64,000 nucleotides of DNA. It comes from Carallia brachiata (lineage: Eukaryota > Streptophyta > Magnoliopsida > Malpighiales > Rhizophoraceae). The notes below the pieces were generated by a model that did no database searches, was not told the DNA's origin, and saw only the letters and a program-made list of their open reading frames with translations. The DNA lies in the NCBI GenBank assembly GCA_021464245.1, contig JADCRB010000067.1:3615359-3679358 (forward strand), read 5' to 3'. The position numbers and the translations under genes are program-made. Below, piece by piece: positions 27,568 through 48,831 of this stretch; positions within the stretch are counted from its first letter, which is position 1; each line of letters starts with the position of its first letter.

Positions 27568-28445
27568 AGGGTTGGAGGGCTATTATGTTTGCCGGATATG
27601 TTCTGAGGCTGATTGGTGATCTTTATACGTAAGTGTTCTCGCTAAAGCTGTCATTTTTCTTGTACAACATGATTAGTTAGTTCCCTTCTCTTTAATTTAT
27701 AACTTGCATTTTTAGATATTTGTACTTAAACATCACTAACTTCTAGGAGCATGATTGTCAGTGGGTTTAATGCATGTGTAGCGGAATTTTAGTGCCGAAT
27801 TTGATACCGTCCTCTGTTTAGGGATGTGCTGATGCATAGTTGTGTTTTCTGGACATCTTAAAATCCTTCTCTCTTAATTGTCACGGTGACCAGGCTACCA
27901 TTTCAATTTCCAAGAGGTATTCATAATCTTGAACTTTAATAGTTAGTATAATGAGGTCACCAAGGACCGATGCCTTACAACTCATTCAAACATAGACAAG
28001 CAGAAAAGAGAGATGGGTACTGGCTATTGAGATTAGGGTAAAGTAGTTAACGTGGAAAGTGCAGAGGAATAAACTTTGCCTTGGCAGGCTGCTTGCTGGC
28101 GTAAACTTATTTGAAACTGGGGAAGGAAATTTCACCTAAGATTGTTCTACTGACTTCTTTAAATCATGCTACTGAATGTGCATGGGCCACTTAACACACT
28201 GTAGTAGTAATTTATACACCATGGAATTAGGTCCTTTAATTGTTATTTTATATGTGGGCTAGTGTGAAACATTTCCTGCAAACGGGACAAGTTGTGCTTG
28301 ACTACCTTGCTGATTGCTGTGGGCATCTTCTAACACCTTAATGGGAGCTTGCAGTTGTTCTGTAGACACTTTTTCGCTGAGAGGTCTCCCATCTGCCAAC
28401 CTGTTCTTTGGCAATAGCTATGCTACCCACTGGGTTGAAAGATAA
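27568..28445 (+). promoter_or_regulatory. Spliced upstream ORF overlapping the DUF641 start codon
   Basis: A leader exon (27568-27628) follows ttttag and ends at a good donor (atac|gtaagt). It contains ATG at 27585. Splicing to the acceptor gcttgcag at 28353-28354 continues the frame, MFAGYVLRLIGDLYT then CSVDTFSLRGLPSANL, to TAA at 28443-28445. This overlaps the main ATG (28420) in another frame, so it would be expected to reduce main-ORF initiation. Splice sites are read by eye. Confidence 0.45.
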
Positions 28446-29685
28446 TCAACTCCGCGAGAGCAACAGCCAAAAGGTCCACCCTCAACCCATGGAAGACCCG
28501 AATCAAAACCCGGAAGCTATGGAGGGTTTGATATCGAAAATATTTACAAATATTTCTTCCCTGAAGTCAGCTTACATCCAGCTCCAAGCTGCTCATACTC
28601 CCTATGATCCTGATAAAATTCAAGCTGCTGACAAACTTGTAATTTCTGAGCTGAAGCGGCTGTCCGAGCTGAAGCACTTTTACAGGGAAAACTATCCCAA
28701 GCCAACATGTGTTTCTCCTCAGGACTCTCGTTTAGCTGCAGAGATCCAAGAGCAACAGAGCTTGCTGAAAACATATGAAGTCATGGTGAAGAAATTTCAA
28801 TCTGAGATTCAGAATAAAGATTCTGAGATTCTTCAGTTGCAGCAGCATATTGAGGAGGCAAACCAGAAGCGGACGAAGCTGGAGAAGAACCTTAAGCTTA
28901 GGGGCTTGTCAACCAAAGATTCAGAAGGTTCTGGCGAGGAAAATGGGTTTCTGCCTCTGGATCTGACCCCCGAGCTCTTTACTTCAGCAGTAGAAGCAGC
29001 TTTCAAGGCCATTCATGATTTTTCTAAACCTTTGATCAACATGATGAAAGCAGCTGGGTGGGATCTTGATGCTGCAGCTAATTCCATTGAACCCAATGTT
29101 GTCTATGCTAAGAGAGCTCACAAGAAATACGCATTTGAGTCGCATATATGTCAAAGAATGTTCAGCGGCTTTCAGCAGGAGAGTTTTTCAATTAAATCAG
29201 ACAATGCAACTTTCTCTAAAGAAAGTTTCTTCCACCAATTCCTCTCACTAAGGGAGATAGATCCGTTGGACACTCTTGGTCAGAAACCAGATTCCATCTT
29301 TGGTAAATTTTGCAGGAGTAAGTACCTGGCGGTCGTTCACCCAAAAATGGAGGCCTCGTTCTTTGGAAACTTGGATCAGCGAAACTATGTGGCAGGAGGC
29401 GGGCATCCGCGAACTCCCTTCTACCAGGCTTTCCTAAAACTGGCCAAATCAATCTGGTTGCTTCACAGGCTGGCTTATTCTTTTGATCCTAATGTCAAGA
29501 TCTTCCAGGTTAAGAGAGGAAGCGAGTTCTCAGAGGTTTACATGGAAAGTGTCGTGAAAAATCTGATACTGGATGGAAGTGATCAGAAGCCGAGGGTCGG
29601 GCTGATGGTTATGCCTGGTTTTTGGATAGGAGGCAGTGTCATCCAGAGCCGCGTTTATCTCTCAGGTGTGAAGGTTGCCGAGTGA
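28420..29685 (+). CDS. DUF641 protein, GIL1/IRK-interacting-like
   Basis: Single coding exon, 421 aa. The DUF641 family includes GRAVITROPIC IN THE LIGHT 1 and the IRK-interacting protein; their biochemical role is poorly known. From ATG 28420 it reads MLPTGLKDNQLRESNSQKVHP. An in-frame stop at 28378 excludes a longer N-terminus. Residues ~30-100 are the DUF641 head (GLISKIFTNISSLKSAYIQLQ, HTPYDPDKIQAAD, LSELKHFYREN). Residues ~105-170 form a coiled coil (LAAEIQEQQSLLKTYEVMVKKF). The C-terminal domain has FIKPLINMMKAAGWDLDAAA-like and SKYLAVVHPKMEASFFGNLDQR, FYQAFLKLAKSIWLLHRLAYSFDP and VGLMVMPGFWIGGSVIQSRVYL. There is no membrane segment. No frameshift is present. It closely resembles the protein I recall as At2g45260. 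Confidence 0.93.
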   Translation: MLPTGLKDNQLRESNSQKVHPQPMEDPNQNPEAMEGLISKIFTNISSLKSAYIQLQAAHTPYDPDKIQAADKLVISELKRLSELKHFYRENYPKPTCVSPQDSRLAAEIQEQQSLLKTYEVMVKKFQSEIQNKDSEILQLQQHIEEANQKRTKLEKNLKLRGLSTKDSEGSGEENGFLPLDLTPELFTSAVEAAFKAIHDFSKPLINMMKAAGWDLDAAANSIEPNVVYAKRAHKKYAFESHICQRMFSGFQQESFSIKSDNATFSKESFFHQFLSLREIDPLDTLGQKPDSIFGKFCRSKYLAVVHPKMEASFFGNLDQRNYVAGGGHPRTPFYQAFLKLAKSIWLLHRLAYSFDPNVKIFQVKRGSEFSEVYMESVVKNLILDGSDQKPRVGLMVMPGFWIGGSVIQSRVYLSGVKVAE

Positions 29686-31887
29686 TTACCGTATCCGAAT
29701 AGTCTTTGTTATAATGTTTATGTGGTGTCTTTCTATACAATTCTCTTACTGCATGCTGTAATCTGTGTAATCTTATGACTGATTGTTGTGAGATAAAATG
29801 AGCTTTCTTGTACCACTTAAGCAATGCCTGTTCCTTTGCTTCTTTTCTGTGTGTGTTACGTGCCCCACTTGCAGAGATAAAGTGAGCTCTGTTATGGCGT
29901 TCATTACCTGAATTTCCTTCTGCATCTCGTATGCTAGTAGATAAGTAGAGATTCCCAACAGAAGGTCAGTCTTTCTGTTTTCCTCTTGCTTTGGTTTTAA
30001 GGAGATAATTATTGTACTATATTATTTTTTTCGGAAAAACATTTCGTAAGAAAAGTTCTTTTTGGCTATTGGCTCACATCTGGAAGACAGGAATATGTAG
30101 TGACTTGATTGCATGCAAATTATTATTATTTTTTGAGGATTCACTTTAATCGGAATAATTCAAAGTGTGTGCTTTTAATTGGGAAATCTGAAGTTCGAAC
30201 TTCATTCCTTTTGTTCACCTGTCTCATTTCTAATGACGAGTTATCATGTTTACTATAAACAAAAAAAAAATATTATTATATTATCTTGAGATTATTAGTA
30301 GCAGGATTAAATGAAGGCGAGCTACAAATTTGAGGACCTGGCTAGTAATAAAATTTAAAATTTGAGGATAAGATTATAAGCAAAACAATGGTTTAAGGAA
30401 CAAAAATTGTTGCTTTTGATGAAAAAAAAATTTGTAAATGTCTTTTTTTTTTTTTTTTTTTTTTTTCTGAACCACAGAATTTTGGTTTGGCAATTTCGTG
30501 AGTTTGATTTTTGCTATAATATTACTCAAGCTTGACGTGATTAATGAAGAAGCATCCTCACTTGTAAATTGCAATTTGCATCACAACTTGACTCGTTGCT
30601 ATTAACGTTTCGGGGATTTTAAATTTGATATCTTTTTTTAAAGTATAATTTACTTAATCTTAAAATATATAATAAATCAGATTTATTTAAAATAAAAAAT
30701 AAAAAAATTATATAATAAAAAATTATAAAAAAATTATACTTATAAAAAAATAAATAAAATTAATAAGTACTAAAAGGTTGATTTGTACTTGATCTATCTG
30801 GGATTTCCCAATGTTATGATCTGATTTTGTGGGTTCTGTCTGTCCGACATCGGCCGAATGCGCAGGCATCGCTGAACCACACTTCGGTCAAATGTTAATC
30901 TGCCCACGAAAGGATCATTCCAGAGTTTTTATTTGTTTTTGGCACGTGAGTTACGGAGTGGAATAACTTTTTATATTTAAATAAATTTTATACTTCTTTT
31001 GTTAAGATTAGGATATAGGACTTTGAAAATAAAAATTTAAATTTAAATTATTTATATGTATCCTAAGAAACACCAAAGAAAACTTTTATGTGATTGTAAG
31101 TCTGGTTTATTTCCACTTGAATTTCACATATTTGAACTACAAATAAATAAATAAATAAATATATATATATATAAGGTGTAAAATTACTTGTCGAATCACG
31201 AAAGCTTCATTTTTATAAAAACAAAGATGAATTTGCCGTATATTTTAGTCTTTTTTAAATTGAATACCGTTATATTTTCTGACAAAAAATGTTCGAAATA
31301 TTGTTTGAATGCAACTGATTATATTTGATTTGTAACTGTTTGTATTTTAAGTGCAACAAAAAAGAAGAAGATAAAATTATTATTATTTTTTTACATATCA
31401 AATTTAATTAGTTACATATCAAATCTACTTAATTATATTTAAACTGCATTTCAAACATTATTTTATTTGAAAATATAATTTTTTCCTTCTAAATTTTATG
31501 GTGCAGAATTCTGGTGCACTTGAGCCCCTTTTACACGGTTGTTTCAGCACGCAGCCACATGAATTACTGTTATTCAGAGGGCCCTGAAACATGCATTGAC
31601 CAACAGATTGCACGTGCTTCTTCCCGATAAATCCTACAAATGTATGCTAGGTTGCCCTTGCCCTCTGTTGAGATTGCCATGGATCTAAGCTAATTAAACC
31701 GATCCAGCTAATTATAGCCCTATTATAATTGTGTTCCTTGTACAACAAAATCAATATGATCTGTGATGTGGTTACTTCGAAAAAACACAAAGACATAAAT
31801 AAGAGACGTAAATCACGACATTTAATACTCACGACATTTATTCAAAATATTAATTAAAATACTAAAATTCAGTGCGACCTATACTTT
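29686..31887. other. Intergenic region, no gene seen
   Basis: 3' flank of the DUF641 gene, then AT-rich DNA with a T-run at 30449-30468 and an AAAT/AT microsatellite at about 31139-31173. A less AT-rich patch at 30800-30960 is unassigned. No supported ORF. Confidence 0.45.
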
Positions 31888-31897
31888 CTATTTAATA
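31888..31897 (+). promoter_or_regulatory. Possible TATA element of the PMEI gene
   Basis: ctatttaata lies ~140 bases upstream of the PMEI ATG, in a plausible position for a plant TATA box. Sequence match only. Confidence 0.35.
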
Positions 31898-32035
31898 CCT
31901 CGAAGCAAAAGCATGCGATTTATAAGTACTCGTGATGGCCTCCTCCGACCCATTACTCCCAACACCCAAAAACAAAATTTTCGCTTGAAATCCTACCGTA
32001 TTTCGTCCTCCATTCTACAAAAAAAATATACCAGA

Positions 32036-32680
32036 ATGGCCCGTTTTAGCCTTTCCTTTGGACTGCTCCTCCTCGTCTGCACATTTTTTATTTCAGCCAC
32101 CTTCCCGGCTGCAGCTTCTGGCAGGCCTTCCGACCAGGCAGGACGTCCCTACATTGAGGCCTCGTGCCAGGCCACCCGCTATCAAGCCCTGTGCGTGCAG
32201 TCCCTATCTGGGTTCCAAAACTCAGCACTGCAGAACCCACAACAGCTAGCCCACGCCTCGCTAGCCGTGAGCCTCTACAGAGCCCTGTCCACGAGATCTT
32301 ACTTGCTGAAAGTGGCTCAAGACCTCGAGGCTTCGAAGGACGAAGATTGCCAAGTCGTGAAGGATTGTATAGATCAAATAAATGATGGGGTGGACAGGCT
32401 CAGCCAATCAATTCAAGAGCTTCGTCGAATTGAAGGGCCAGCCCCAGCAATGGGTAAAAACGATGTCTATTGGCACGTCAATAACGTTGAGGCTTGGGTC
32501 AGTGGTGCCTTGACCGATGCTACCACCTGCGCCGATTCGTTCCCAGCTGGGAAGAAAATGGGCAAGTTAAAGGCCACAATTAAAGCCAAGGTTGTGAACG
32601 TGGCCCAGACCACTAGCAACGCGTTGGCTTTGTTTCACCAGTATGCTGCAAGGCATGGATCAAGTGGATCTAACCACTAG
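32036..32680 (+). CDS. Pectin methylesterase inhibitor (plant invertase/PMEI family)
   Basis: Intronless, 214 aa. PMEIs bind pectin methylesterases in the apoplast and block the catalytic cleft; invertase inhibitors have the same fold. A signal peptide is clear at residues 1-~30 (FSLSFGLLLLVCTFFISATFPAAA). The first Cys pair is ASCQATRYQALC and the third/fourth conserved Cys are VVKDCIDQINDG and DATTCADSF, on a four-helix bundle pattern (LAHASLAVSLYRAL, VDRLSQSIQEL, VEAWVSGALTDA). One extra Cys (DEDC) precedes KDC. The frame is open upstream to 31913, but ATG 32036 directly precedes the signal peptide. Sequence alone does not decide between PMEI and invertase inhibitor; the VSGALTDATTC pattern and neighbouring PME genes favour PMEI. 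Confidence 0.92.
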   Translation: MARFSLSFGLLLLVCTFFISATFPAAASGRPSDQAGRPYIEASCQATRYQALCVQSLSGFQNSALQNPQQLAHASLAVSLYRALSTRSYLLKVAQDLEASKDEDCQVVKDCIDQINDGVDRLSQSIQELRRIEGPAPAMGKNDVYWHVNNVEAWVSGALTDATTCADSFPAGKKMGKLKATIKAKVVNVAQTTSNALALFHQYAARHGSSGSNH

Positions 32681-33994
32681 ACCTCGGGACCCGAAGGCAG
32701 GGGATGTGATGCTAAAGCCAGAAGTAGACCCAACCCCGGTTCTGAATCGGCCTTAAAATGGCGGTTCCGTCCCAAAATTGGAATCGGTTCGGTCCGGGGT
32801 CGGGTCTAGACATAAGACTTAGCATGTGTTTTAATGTCGAGAATGAGAATTTTTATGCAATCAAACGTTGTTCTTAATTGTGTCAAAGGTTGTTTTATGT
32901 AACTGTACTGGATGTTCTATGAAAGAAATGTGAATATAAACATTCAGTTCTTCAACATCTACACCTCTTAACTCTAATGAACCGCAAGTGAATACAAACT
33001 TTTTATTTTTCATAAAAATTAAATAAAATTATGAATATTGAATAGTTGTTTTAGCCTTTTTTTTTTTTAATTAATTTTAATTAAAACTTGAACTCAAAAC
33101 CTTTAATCATATACATCATTTTAATACCTCTATGTTTTTCTTCTTTTCTTATTAATTTTGGCAAGCGAGGTATCCTTCACCATTTTATGTGTCTCCATTA
33201 AGTTCACCCCGTAGACGATCTAAGAGGGTCCACTCTTCGCATTGAACTTGCGCATTGAAGAATTATTTTTTGCATCCTTACTACAAGATTTATACTGTAT
33301 TTAGATAAAATTTTTGAGGAAAAGGAAAGTGAAGGAGAGAAAAATAGAGGAAAGGATCATTAGAAGAAAAGAATATTTTCTATCATCTATTGTATTTGAA
33401 AAGAGGTGATGGGATGAAGGAAAATTATAAATTATTTTGTTTGGGAAATAGTGGAAAGTGGAGGAAAGGAAATATAAAATGTGTTGAAATAACAATTTTA
33501 TCTTTCATAATAAATTCTATTAAGATATTTTATTTAGATAAAATTGTAATTTTTAAATTATGTAAGGGTAATTGAGTCATTTAATAAATTTAATAGGAGA
33601 AGTAATAACTTTCCTTCCATTTTTGAGAGGATTGGTTTTGGTGGGGTAGAGAGAATTAGAGGAATTAAAAACTTTCATCTCCCTCACTTTTCAAACATTT
33701 TTTAAATACAACAATTTATTTTAATCTTCTAATTTTCCTCTCCCTCTCCCCATTTTTCCCCCTTCCAAACACAATGTTAAACTTACACAGCTATTATGAG
33801 TGGAGAGGAGCACCCAACTAGATTGTATCTTACATCTTTTTTTTTTTTTCTTGTCCATAGGGTCATGAGTTGGATAAATGATGATAGCTCTTTCTATCAT
33901 CATAAATTTTACATATTTTTTCACAAAATTAAAATATAAAACTTTTAGAATAGAGGTTTAAGTTGTGAGCAGGGGTGGAATCGTTAAACATCAA
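32681..33994. other. Intergenic region with a likely MITE
   Basis: PMEI 3' flank, then a purine-rich stretch at about 33295-33775 (aggaaaaggaaagtgaaggag ... ctctccctctccccattt) whose ends are loosely inverted repeats, suggestive of a degenerate MITE. No ORF or target duplication is firm. Confidence 0.4.
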
Positions 33995-34067
33995 TCCGTT
34001 GTAGTCTAGTTGGTTAGGATATTCGGCTCTCACCCGAAAGACCCGGGTTCGAGTCCCGGCAACGGAA
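33995..34067 (+). tRNA. tRNA-Glu (CTC anticodon)
   Basis: The 73 bases fold as a complete cloverleaf. The acceptor stem is TCCGTTG with CAACGGA and discriminator A at 34067. The D arm is GTCTAGTTGGTTAGGAT. The anticodon stem is TTCGG/CCGAA with loop CTCTCAC, anticodon CTC at 34029-34031. The T arm is CCCGGGTTCGAGTCCCGG. Both internal promoter boxes are intact and there is no intron. CCA is not encoded, as is normal for a nuclear gene. A T-rich stretch follows at 34068-34081 and could terminate pol III. Confidence 0.97.
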
Positions 34068-34493
34068 TTAATTTTATTTTCTGTTTATTTGTTTGGATTT
34101 CTAAAATGAAACGACGTTGCATAAGGCAGCTAGTTTTTTTTGATATAATTATTGTTACGTGTAATAAATAAGGCAGTCGCAAGGGTGTAGAAAGGTACGT
34201 TGCGTATTACTTCACCGAATCCAATTCCCCCCAGCATAATTCAAAGCTCTGCCTCGAATTTTTAATCTTTAGCGTTAAGTCAACGCTGGAGGAGCCGTAC
34301 GATTTAAGATCGGGCCCTGGGTTCACAGATTGGGCGCTGCATACAACCGTACTTAATCTTTATCCCGTTAATTTCAAATGTTATCTAAAAGCCCTGAACC
34401 AGAAGCAGATCTACAACTGTAGCCGTTTAGTGAAATTTGATCAAAGATTGGAACAATCAGGAGGCGGGAAATTGAAGCCAGCCCGCAGCGTCT
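34068..34493. other. Spacer and likely cofactor D promoter/leader
   Basis: Non-coding interval between the tRNA and the cofactor D gene. No TATA box stands out. The final part is likely 5' untranslated. Confidence 0.4.
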
Positions 34494-44189
<9,696 letters not shown>

Positions 44190-45371
44190 TTGATCCAAAG
44201 ATCGAATGCTGTTACTCCATTGTAAATTTGCTTGGCACCTTCCTCAAGCCATACCCACCTTTGAGGCGAGGTTCATATTGTCAATGTGTTGCAAGCTTGT
44301 TCACGAGATTTAAATACTGTGAGATGAACCAAAAGGAAAGGCAATCTTCTTTTTTCATCAAATGGAAACCTTTTTGTTTTTTTGTTTTTTTTTTTTTGTC
44401 TATTAAGAGGTCTATTGAATTGTGAGTTACACAATGACGATAGTTTTTCACATTCTATTGAATTGTGAGTTACACAATGACGATAGTTTTTCACATTCTT
44501 ATAAATTTTACACCTCATTCTCATGATTAAAATTTAATATTTCAAAGATAAATATCTTAAGTGTTAATTACTCTGATGTCCCTAAGGGATATCAATCGGA
44601 AATGTCATGGAATCATAGGCTGCACAATAAGTAATAATCATAATCTTTCCGTTCTCGTCATATTATTTGTTAAAATTTGATCTCAGTTTAAAAAAGCAAC
44701 ACCCTCAAGGCACCGATCAATTTTGCGCTTAATTTTCAGTTGTATACACATAAAAGCTAGCCAATATTTGACCCGACTTTCGTGTGCCTTTTTATGCGCA
44801 ATGCGGAAACCAGTTTTGAATGACGCAACCTTTTCAAAGGATGCATTTGGTGTCAGCAATAATTTGATGGCCGTTGAATTGTCAAGAGTGGCTTTTAAAT
44901 CTCGTGCCTATTTTTTGGTCTCATGCAATGAAGATATACCATCAGGTTGTTGGAGAAAGGGAGGAATGTTTGGTAGTCTGCAAAATTTATATGTAGAAAC
45001 ACACACACACACACAAAATGAACTCCAAGCGAAAATTGCTAATTTCACCGTATAATTATATTATAAAACTTTAAATACTGCGTGATGAATGTTAGACTAA
45101 TGTAAGCACCGAACACTAATATAAGCACGAACACCTGTTAGATAAAGAAATCTATATAAGGGGGCCTATAGGTAAGGGATTTTGAAGTTTAGATGCTCCG
45201 GCAGCTAGATAAGTTTAGAAGATCGGCAGCTAGATTCTCTCTTATTATACTAGCATTGAGCTATAACTCACTTTTATTGGAGTCATCTCTAGGACTCGAG
45301 TTCGAGAGCCAATTAACAAAAAAAAAAAAAAAAAACAAAGATTTTGCTGCCATACTACCATTCGGAGAATT
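44190..45371. other. Spacer between cofactor D and PME-1
   Basis: Two converging 3' ends. It holds a 43 bp tandem duplication at 44411-44496 (unit beginning tctattgaattgtgagtta), an (AC)n run at about 45000-45017 and an A-run at 45319-45336. No gene is seen. Confidence 0.5.
44411..44496. repeat. 43 bp tandem duplication
   Basis: The unit starting tctattgaattgtgagtta at 44411 is repeated without change from 44454. Identity between the two units suggests a recent duplication or an assembly stutter. Confidence 0.85.
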
Positions 45372-48210
45372 TTAGACTCCAAGCTGGAAGGGCACGCCAC
45401 TAGCTGGAATCCAGGAATCGCCTTGTAGGAGGCTACTCACAGTAAAAGGCCAGGCCTCTTGTGGACTACGAAACACATGAAATGTAGGCCATGTGACCCT
45501 GTTCGCAGTGGAGGCACCGGCGCCAGTGTTCCTATACTCAGCAAAGAATAAAGTTGAAAGTTTATTGTCGTCATTATTGTTCCATCTTCTCCAACCCTTT
45601 GGATCAATCAGGCCATCAATGTCCGTTTGCATAATCACAGTCCTCGAATATGTACGCCAGGGCCTTCCCAAGTAACTCCTGAACGAACCTCGGTCTGCTC
45701 CCAATTCAGGGGACGGTCTAATTCGCGACCCTTGTATGGAAATTGCTGTATTATCGTTGAGATTTTTCCTTCCTTGTGCTGTTACCGTGTTGTCATGCAG
45801 GCCTGGTCGTCTTAAGAAGATGTCACAGTTCTGGAACACCACCGCGGAGTTGCCACATATCATATCAACGGTGCCATATATGTGACAATCGCGAAAAAAT
45901 TGTCTGTAGCCATGTGGGTACAGGGTGTCTTGGTAACCCTTGAAGCTGCAGCGATAGAAGACGCAACGGTCTGCGCTCACCATCAGTGCCGCTGCCTGTT
46001 CTTTACCGGGTCCAGCCGTGTTCTCGAATGTCATGTCCCTAGCCCAAAATCCATCACCAAACACCCCTGCACAAAGAAAGGCAATACCAGATTTCAATGT
46101 GCTGGCTACATAGGAAAAAAAACAGACCAGAGTGGTACAAACGGACAGTCCAAATATTAGATAATAATGTCATAATACGAATGCATGTCATAACACGAAG
46201 ACGCAAATTGATGGACGCAGGACAGATGCAGACCTACATATCAAGAGAGAAGTGATGAGTTAGAATCGATTGATCATAGACATTGTCTAATCAACAAACA
46301 TTTTGTAATGTAGGAATGACCAAACAGCAACACTAGCAACAGAAAATCCTTTATACCTCTATATATATATCTTCATATTAGTCTTACCAAACGTGGCTGA
46401 GTTCATGGTACCAGAGGCTTGTGCATTATTTAAGCTGCCAGTGACGACGGTTCTGTCCATGCCATCACCCACAAACATAAGATTTCTCATGTTCTTTTTA
46501 ATCACTACTTTCTCATGGTATACCCCAGCCTTCACATAGATTATGGTTCTTCCGGTTCTTAGTTTGTTTCTACCAAGTGCAGCCAAGGCATCATTGATTC
46601 TTCTGTGAGTGCCAGAGCCATCTTGTGCCACTACGAAATTGGCCCTTGAAGTTGCTGGACTCCATGACACCAAGTGTCCTCCCACATTCTGTTCGTCTGT
46701 CGGTGTTGGTCGTCCTCGTCCACCTAGTTAAACCAGGAACCAAAAAAGGAGGCAACTTCTTAGAATTTTATTGTAGAGATACCAAAATGGATATAACTGT
46801 CTGCAGGACCTCACCTTATGAAGAGATTTAAAAACTGCAACTACTAATTATGATTATATATTTATGAATTCGTGTTCATAGCTATATCTACTACATTTTT
46901 AAACTTGTAATCTCCAAATGACAGGATTTCATGGTACAATAATCAAATTTTGTAGGCATGATGCCACCGACTGCGTATTGGGGGCAACCCCGAAATGGGC
47001 GTGCAAACCAAATGGACAAGGCCCATGTGCGTTCTGCAGAAGAGGCCGGATAGAGAGTCCAGGCCCCTTGACATGCCGTACGCTTCTTTTGTCTGGGTTT
47101 AGAAGGGATGCTATTCGTTCCTATTTGTTCTCCTCTCTGTGTGTTTTTTTTTAATTGTTTTTTTAAGCTGCAGTTTGGCTAAGAATTTATTCTACCAAGA
47201 TAAGTAATTTGAAGATTCAAACTTTAAAGTAACATTACAGATCCTAAATGAACCCCAAAAAATTTATAGGTATTAAGAGTTTTGCACTAACTTGCATATA
47301 TTATGTAATTAGTCAATAATATGCGCTTCAAATAGGGTTGTGGGATGAATAACTATCTCTTGATAATTAAAAGAATGATTTAAGTATGATATTATTTTAG
47401 GTCTAATGTTTATGAAAAAATAATTTGTAGGACTCAAAAAAAAATATTAACATGATATTATTCAGGTTGAATTCTAAATAAATTTTTTGATTATATAATA
47501 AAGCTCTCTCTAAAATGATCTAAATTTTGTGTTATTCCCATTTACTCAAGTCTGACACATGCGCATCCTTATTCCTTCCCCCAAATTCTTTTATAGTGCA
47601 GATCAGGGAAATTAAAAGGCAACATTGATAATTAATTGACTCAATGGTACTAAAGCTTTGTGTATGATTTGTGGGGTCTTGAGTGCAAAACAATGTAACA
47701 AAACGTATCAAAATGTTGGATGAACTCACCCTTCTTAATGCCTTTGTTCTTCTTACCTTTGCTTTTCTTCTCTTTGCTCTTCTTTGCATACAAAGCTAGT
47801 GCTTCGCTAAGAGTGGATGTTAAGTTTTGAGACATTGCATATGGTCCAACAAGCCCTTGTTCATCCAAGCCATCCAAGCAAGTCATATGGTTGGTCAGCA
47901 CGCCACTTACCCACGCGCGAGCATCGTCCACATTAGTGTGGTTCATATTGTCAAGCAATTCTGCTAGCCGTGACCCGCTATCATCATAAAGTTGGTCACA
48001 GTCACTTAAGGCCGCGGCCACATGATTAAGATCGGCCTTGTTTTCATCATTTAGATTCACGGCTGACCGAAACTGGATCCAATTCCTGGCTTCTTCAATT
48101 TGGGTTTGGGCTGCTTGAATTGCTTCCAATTCTCGGAGGCCAAAGGTGGTGGTGGCAGCGATGGCTAGGAGGAGGAAAAGGGTGGCGACACAAGTGGACA
48201 CTTTTGCCAT
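45372..48210 (-). CDS. Pectinesterase with shortened PMEI-like pro-region (PME-1)
   Basis: De-esterifies cell-wall homogalacturonan. Exons 47730-48210, 46388-46723 and 45372-46066 join into 503 aa with consistent phases. Residues 1-~24 are a signal peptide (VATLFLLLAIAATTTFG). The pro-region begins directly with EAIQAAQTQIEEARNW and keeps only the later Cys (LSDCDQLYDD, HMTCLDGL); the first PMEI Cys pair is absent. A Lys-rich linker (KKSKEKKSKGKKNKG) replaces the usual RRLL/RKLL cleavage site. The catalytic domain has NFVVAQDGSGTH, AGVYHEKVVI, VGDGMDRTVVTGS, FENTAGPGKEQAAAL, GYQDTLYPH and SYLGRPWRTYSRTV. The signature usually read as [13 protein letters not shown] is VDMICGNSAVVFQ: both Asp are kept, but the FIF core is changed. 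It may be active with altered kinetics or be decaying. Confidence 0.9.
46860..47160. other. GC-rich island within PME-1 intron 1
   Basis: Bases about 46955-47095 are much richer in G+C than the rest of the intron. A plus-strand ORF (46918-47154) reads CRHDATDCVLGATPKWACKP and PCAFCRRGR with several Cys. I do not recognise it. It may be a captured gene fragment or coincidence. Confidence 0.3.
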
Positions 48211-48280
48211 GAAGAGAGATGATAACAGGCTTTAAAAAAAAACAAAAACTTGAAGGGTCAAAAAATGGTGGTGGGGGTGA

Positions 48281-48294
48281 TTTATTTATGTATA
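48281..48294 (-). promoter_or_regulatory. TATA box of PME-1
   Basis: The minus strand reads tatacataaataaa about 75 bases upstream of the PME-1 start codon, a good TATA match at a sensible distance. Confidence 0.5.
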
Positions 48295-48831
48295 GCTAGG
48301 TGTGGAGGAAGGAATTGAAGAGAACGCATGCACAAACTATTGTTCCGAACAAGTGTCACAGGCAATGACAAGTTAGCTCAAAAAACCCTTGTTTTGGTGA
48401 CTGGACATCTTGCAGCAAAATTTATGAAGCGTTGCTTTAGCAGTGACAAATGTGGGGGAAAGAAGCCAAAAAAGATTAATACAGACAAAATTCCACAAAA
48501 GAATAAACCTATATATCAACACCCTCTTAGACTACTAGTTATATGACAAATTCCTATATTAATGCAAAGAATCTGGAATTACCAGTTATGAATAACTCTG
48601 CGTTATTGTTTTAGCTGCGTTTTCCATCAAGGAACTCAAGGGAAACGTTATTCTTTAATGGGTAACAAATGTTATATTAATTAACTAACAAATTCTTAGC
48701 AAACATGGCACTTTAATAGATAGCAGTTTAATTTTGTGAGTTCATTAGTGAATAGTGAATAACCTTTCGTTATTATATATTAATGAACCCCAGAGAAATT
48801 TTGATGTTGAATATGTTATTACTACCGGAAA

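Noticed and set aside
33990..34070. Could the tRNA be a SINE head or pseudo-tRNA?
   Set aside because: All stems pair fully, loops have standard lengths, and no repeat body or A-tail follows.
44390..44620. Dispersed words such as 'ataaattttacac..t.....ttaagatt.aaat..aaat.tt..agataaa' at ~44500, 49560 and 52190
   Set aside because: They probably belong to an old repeat family, but I could not set boundaries or a class.
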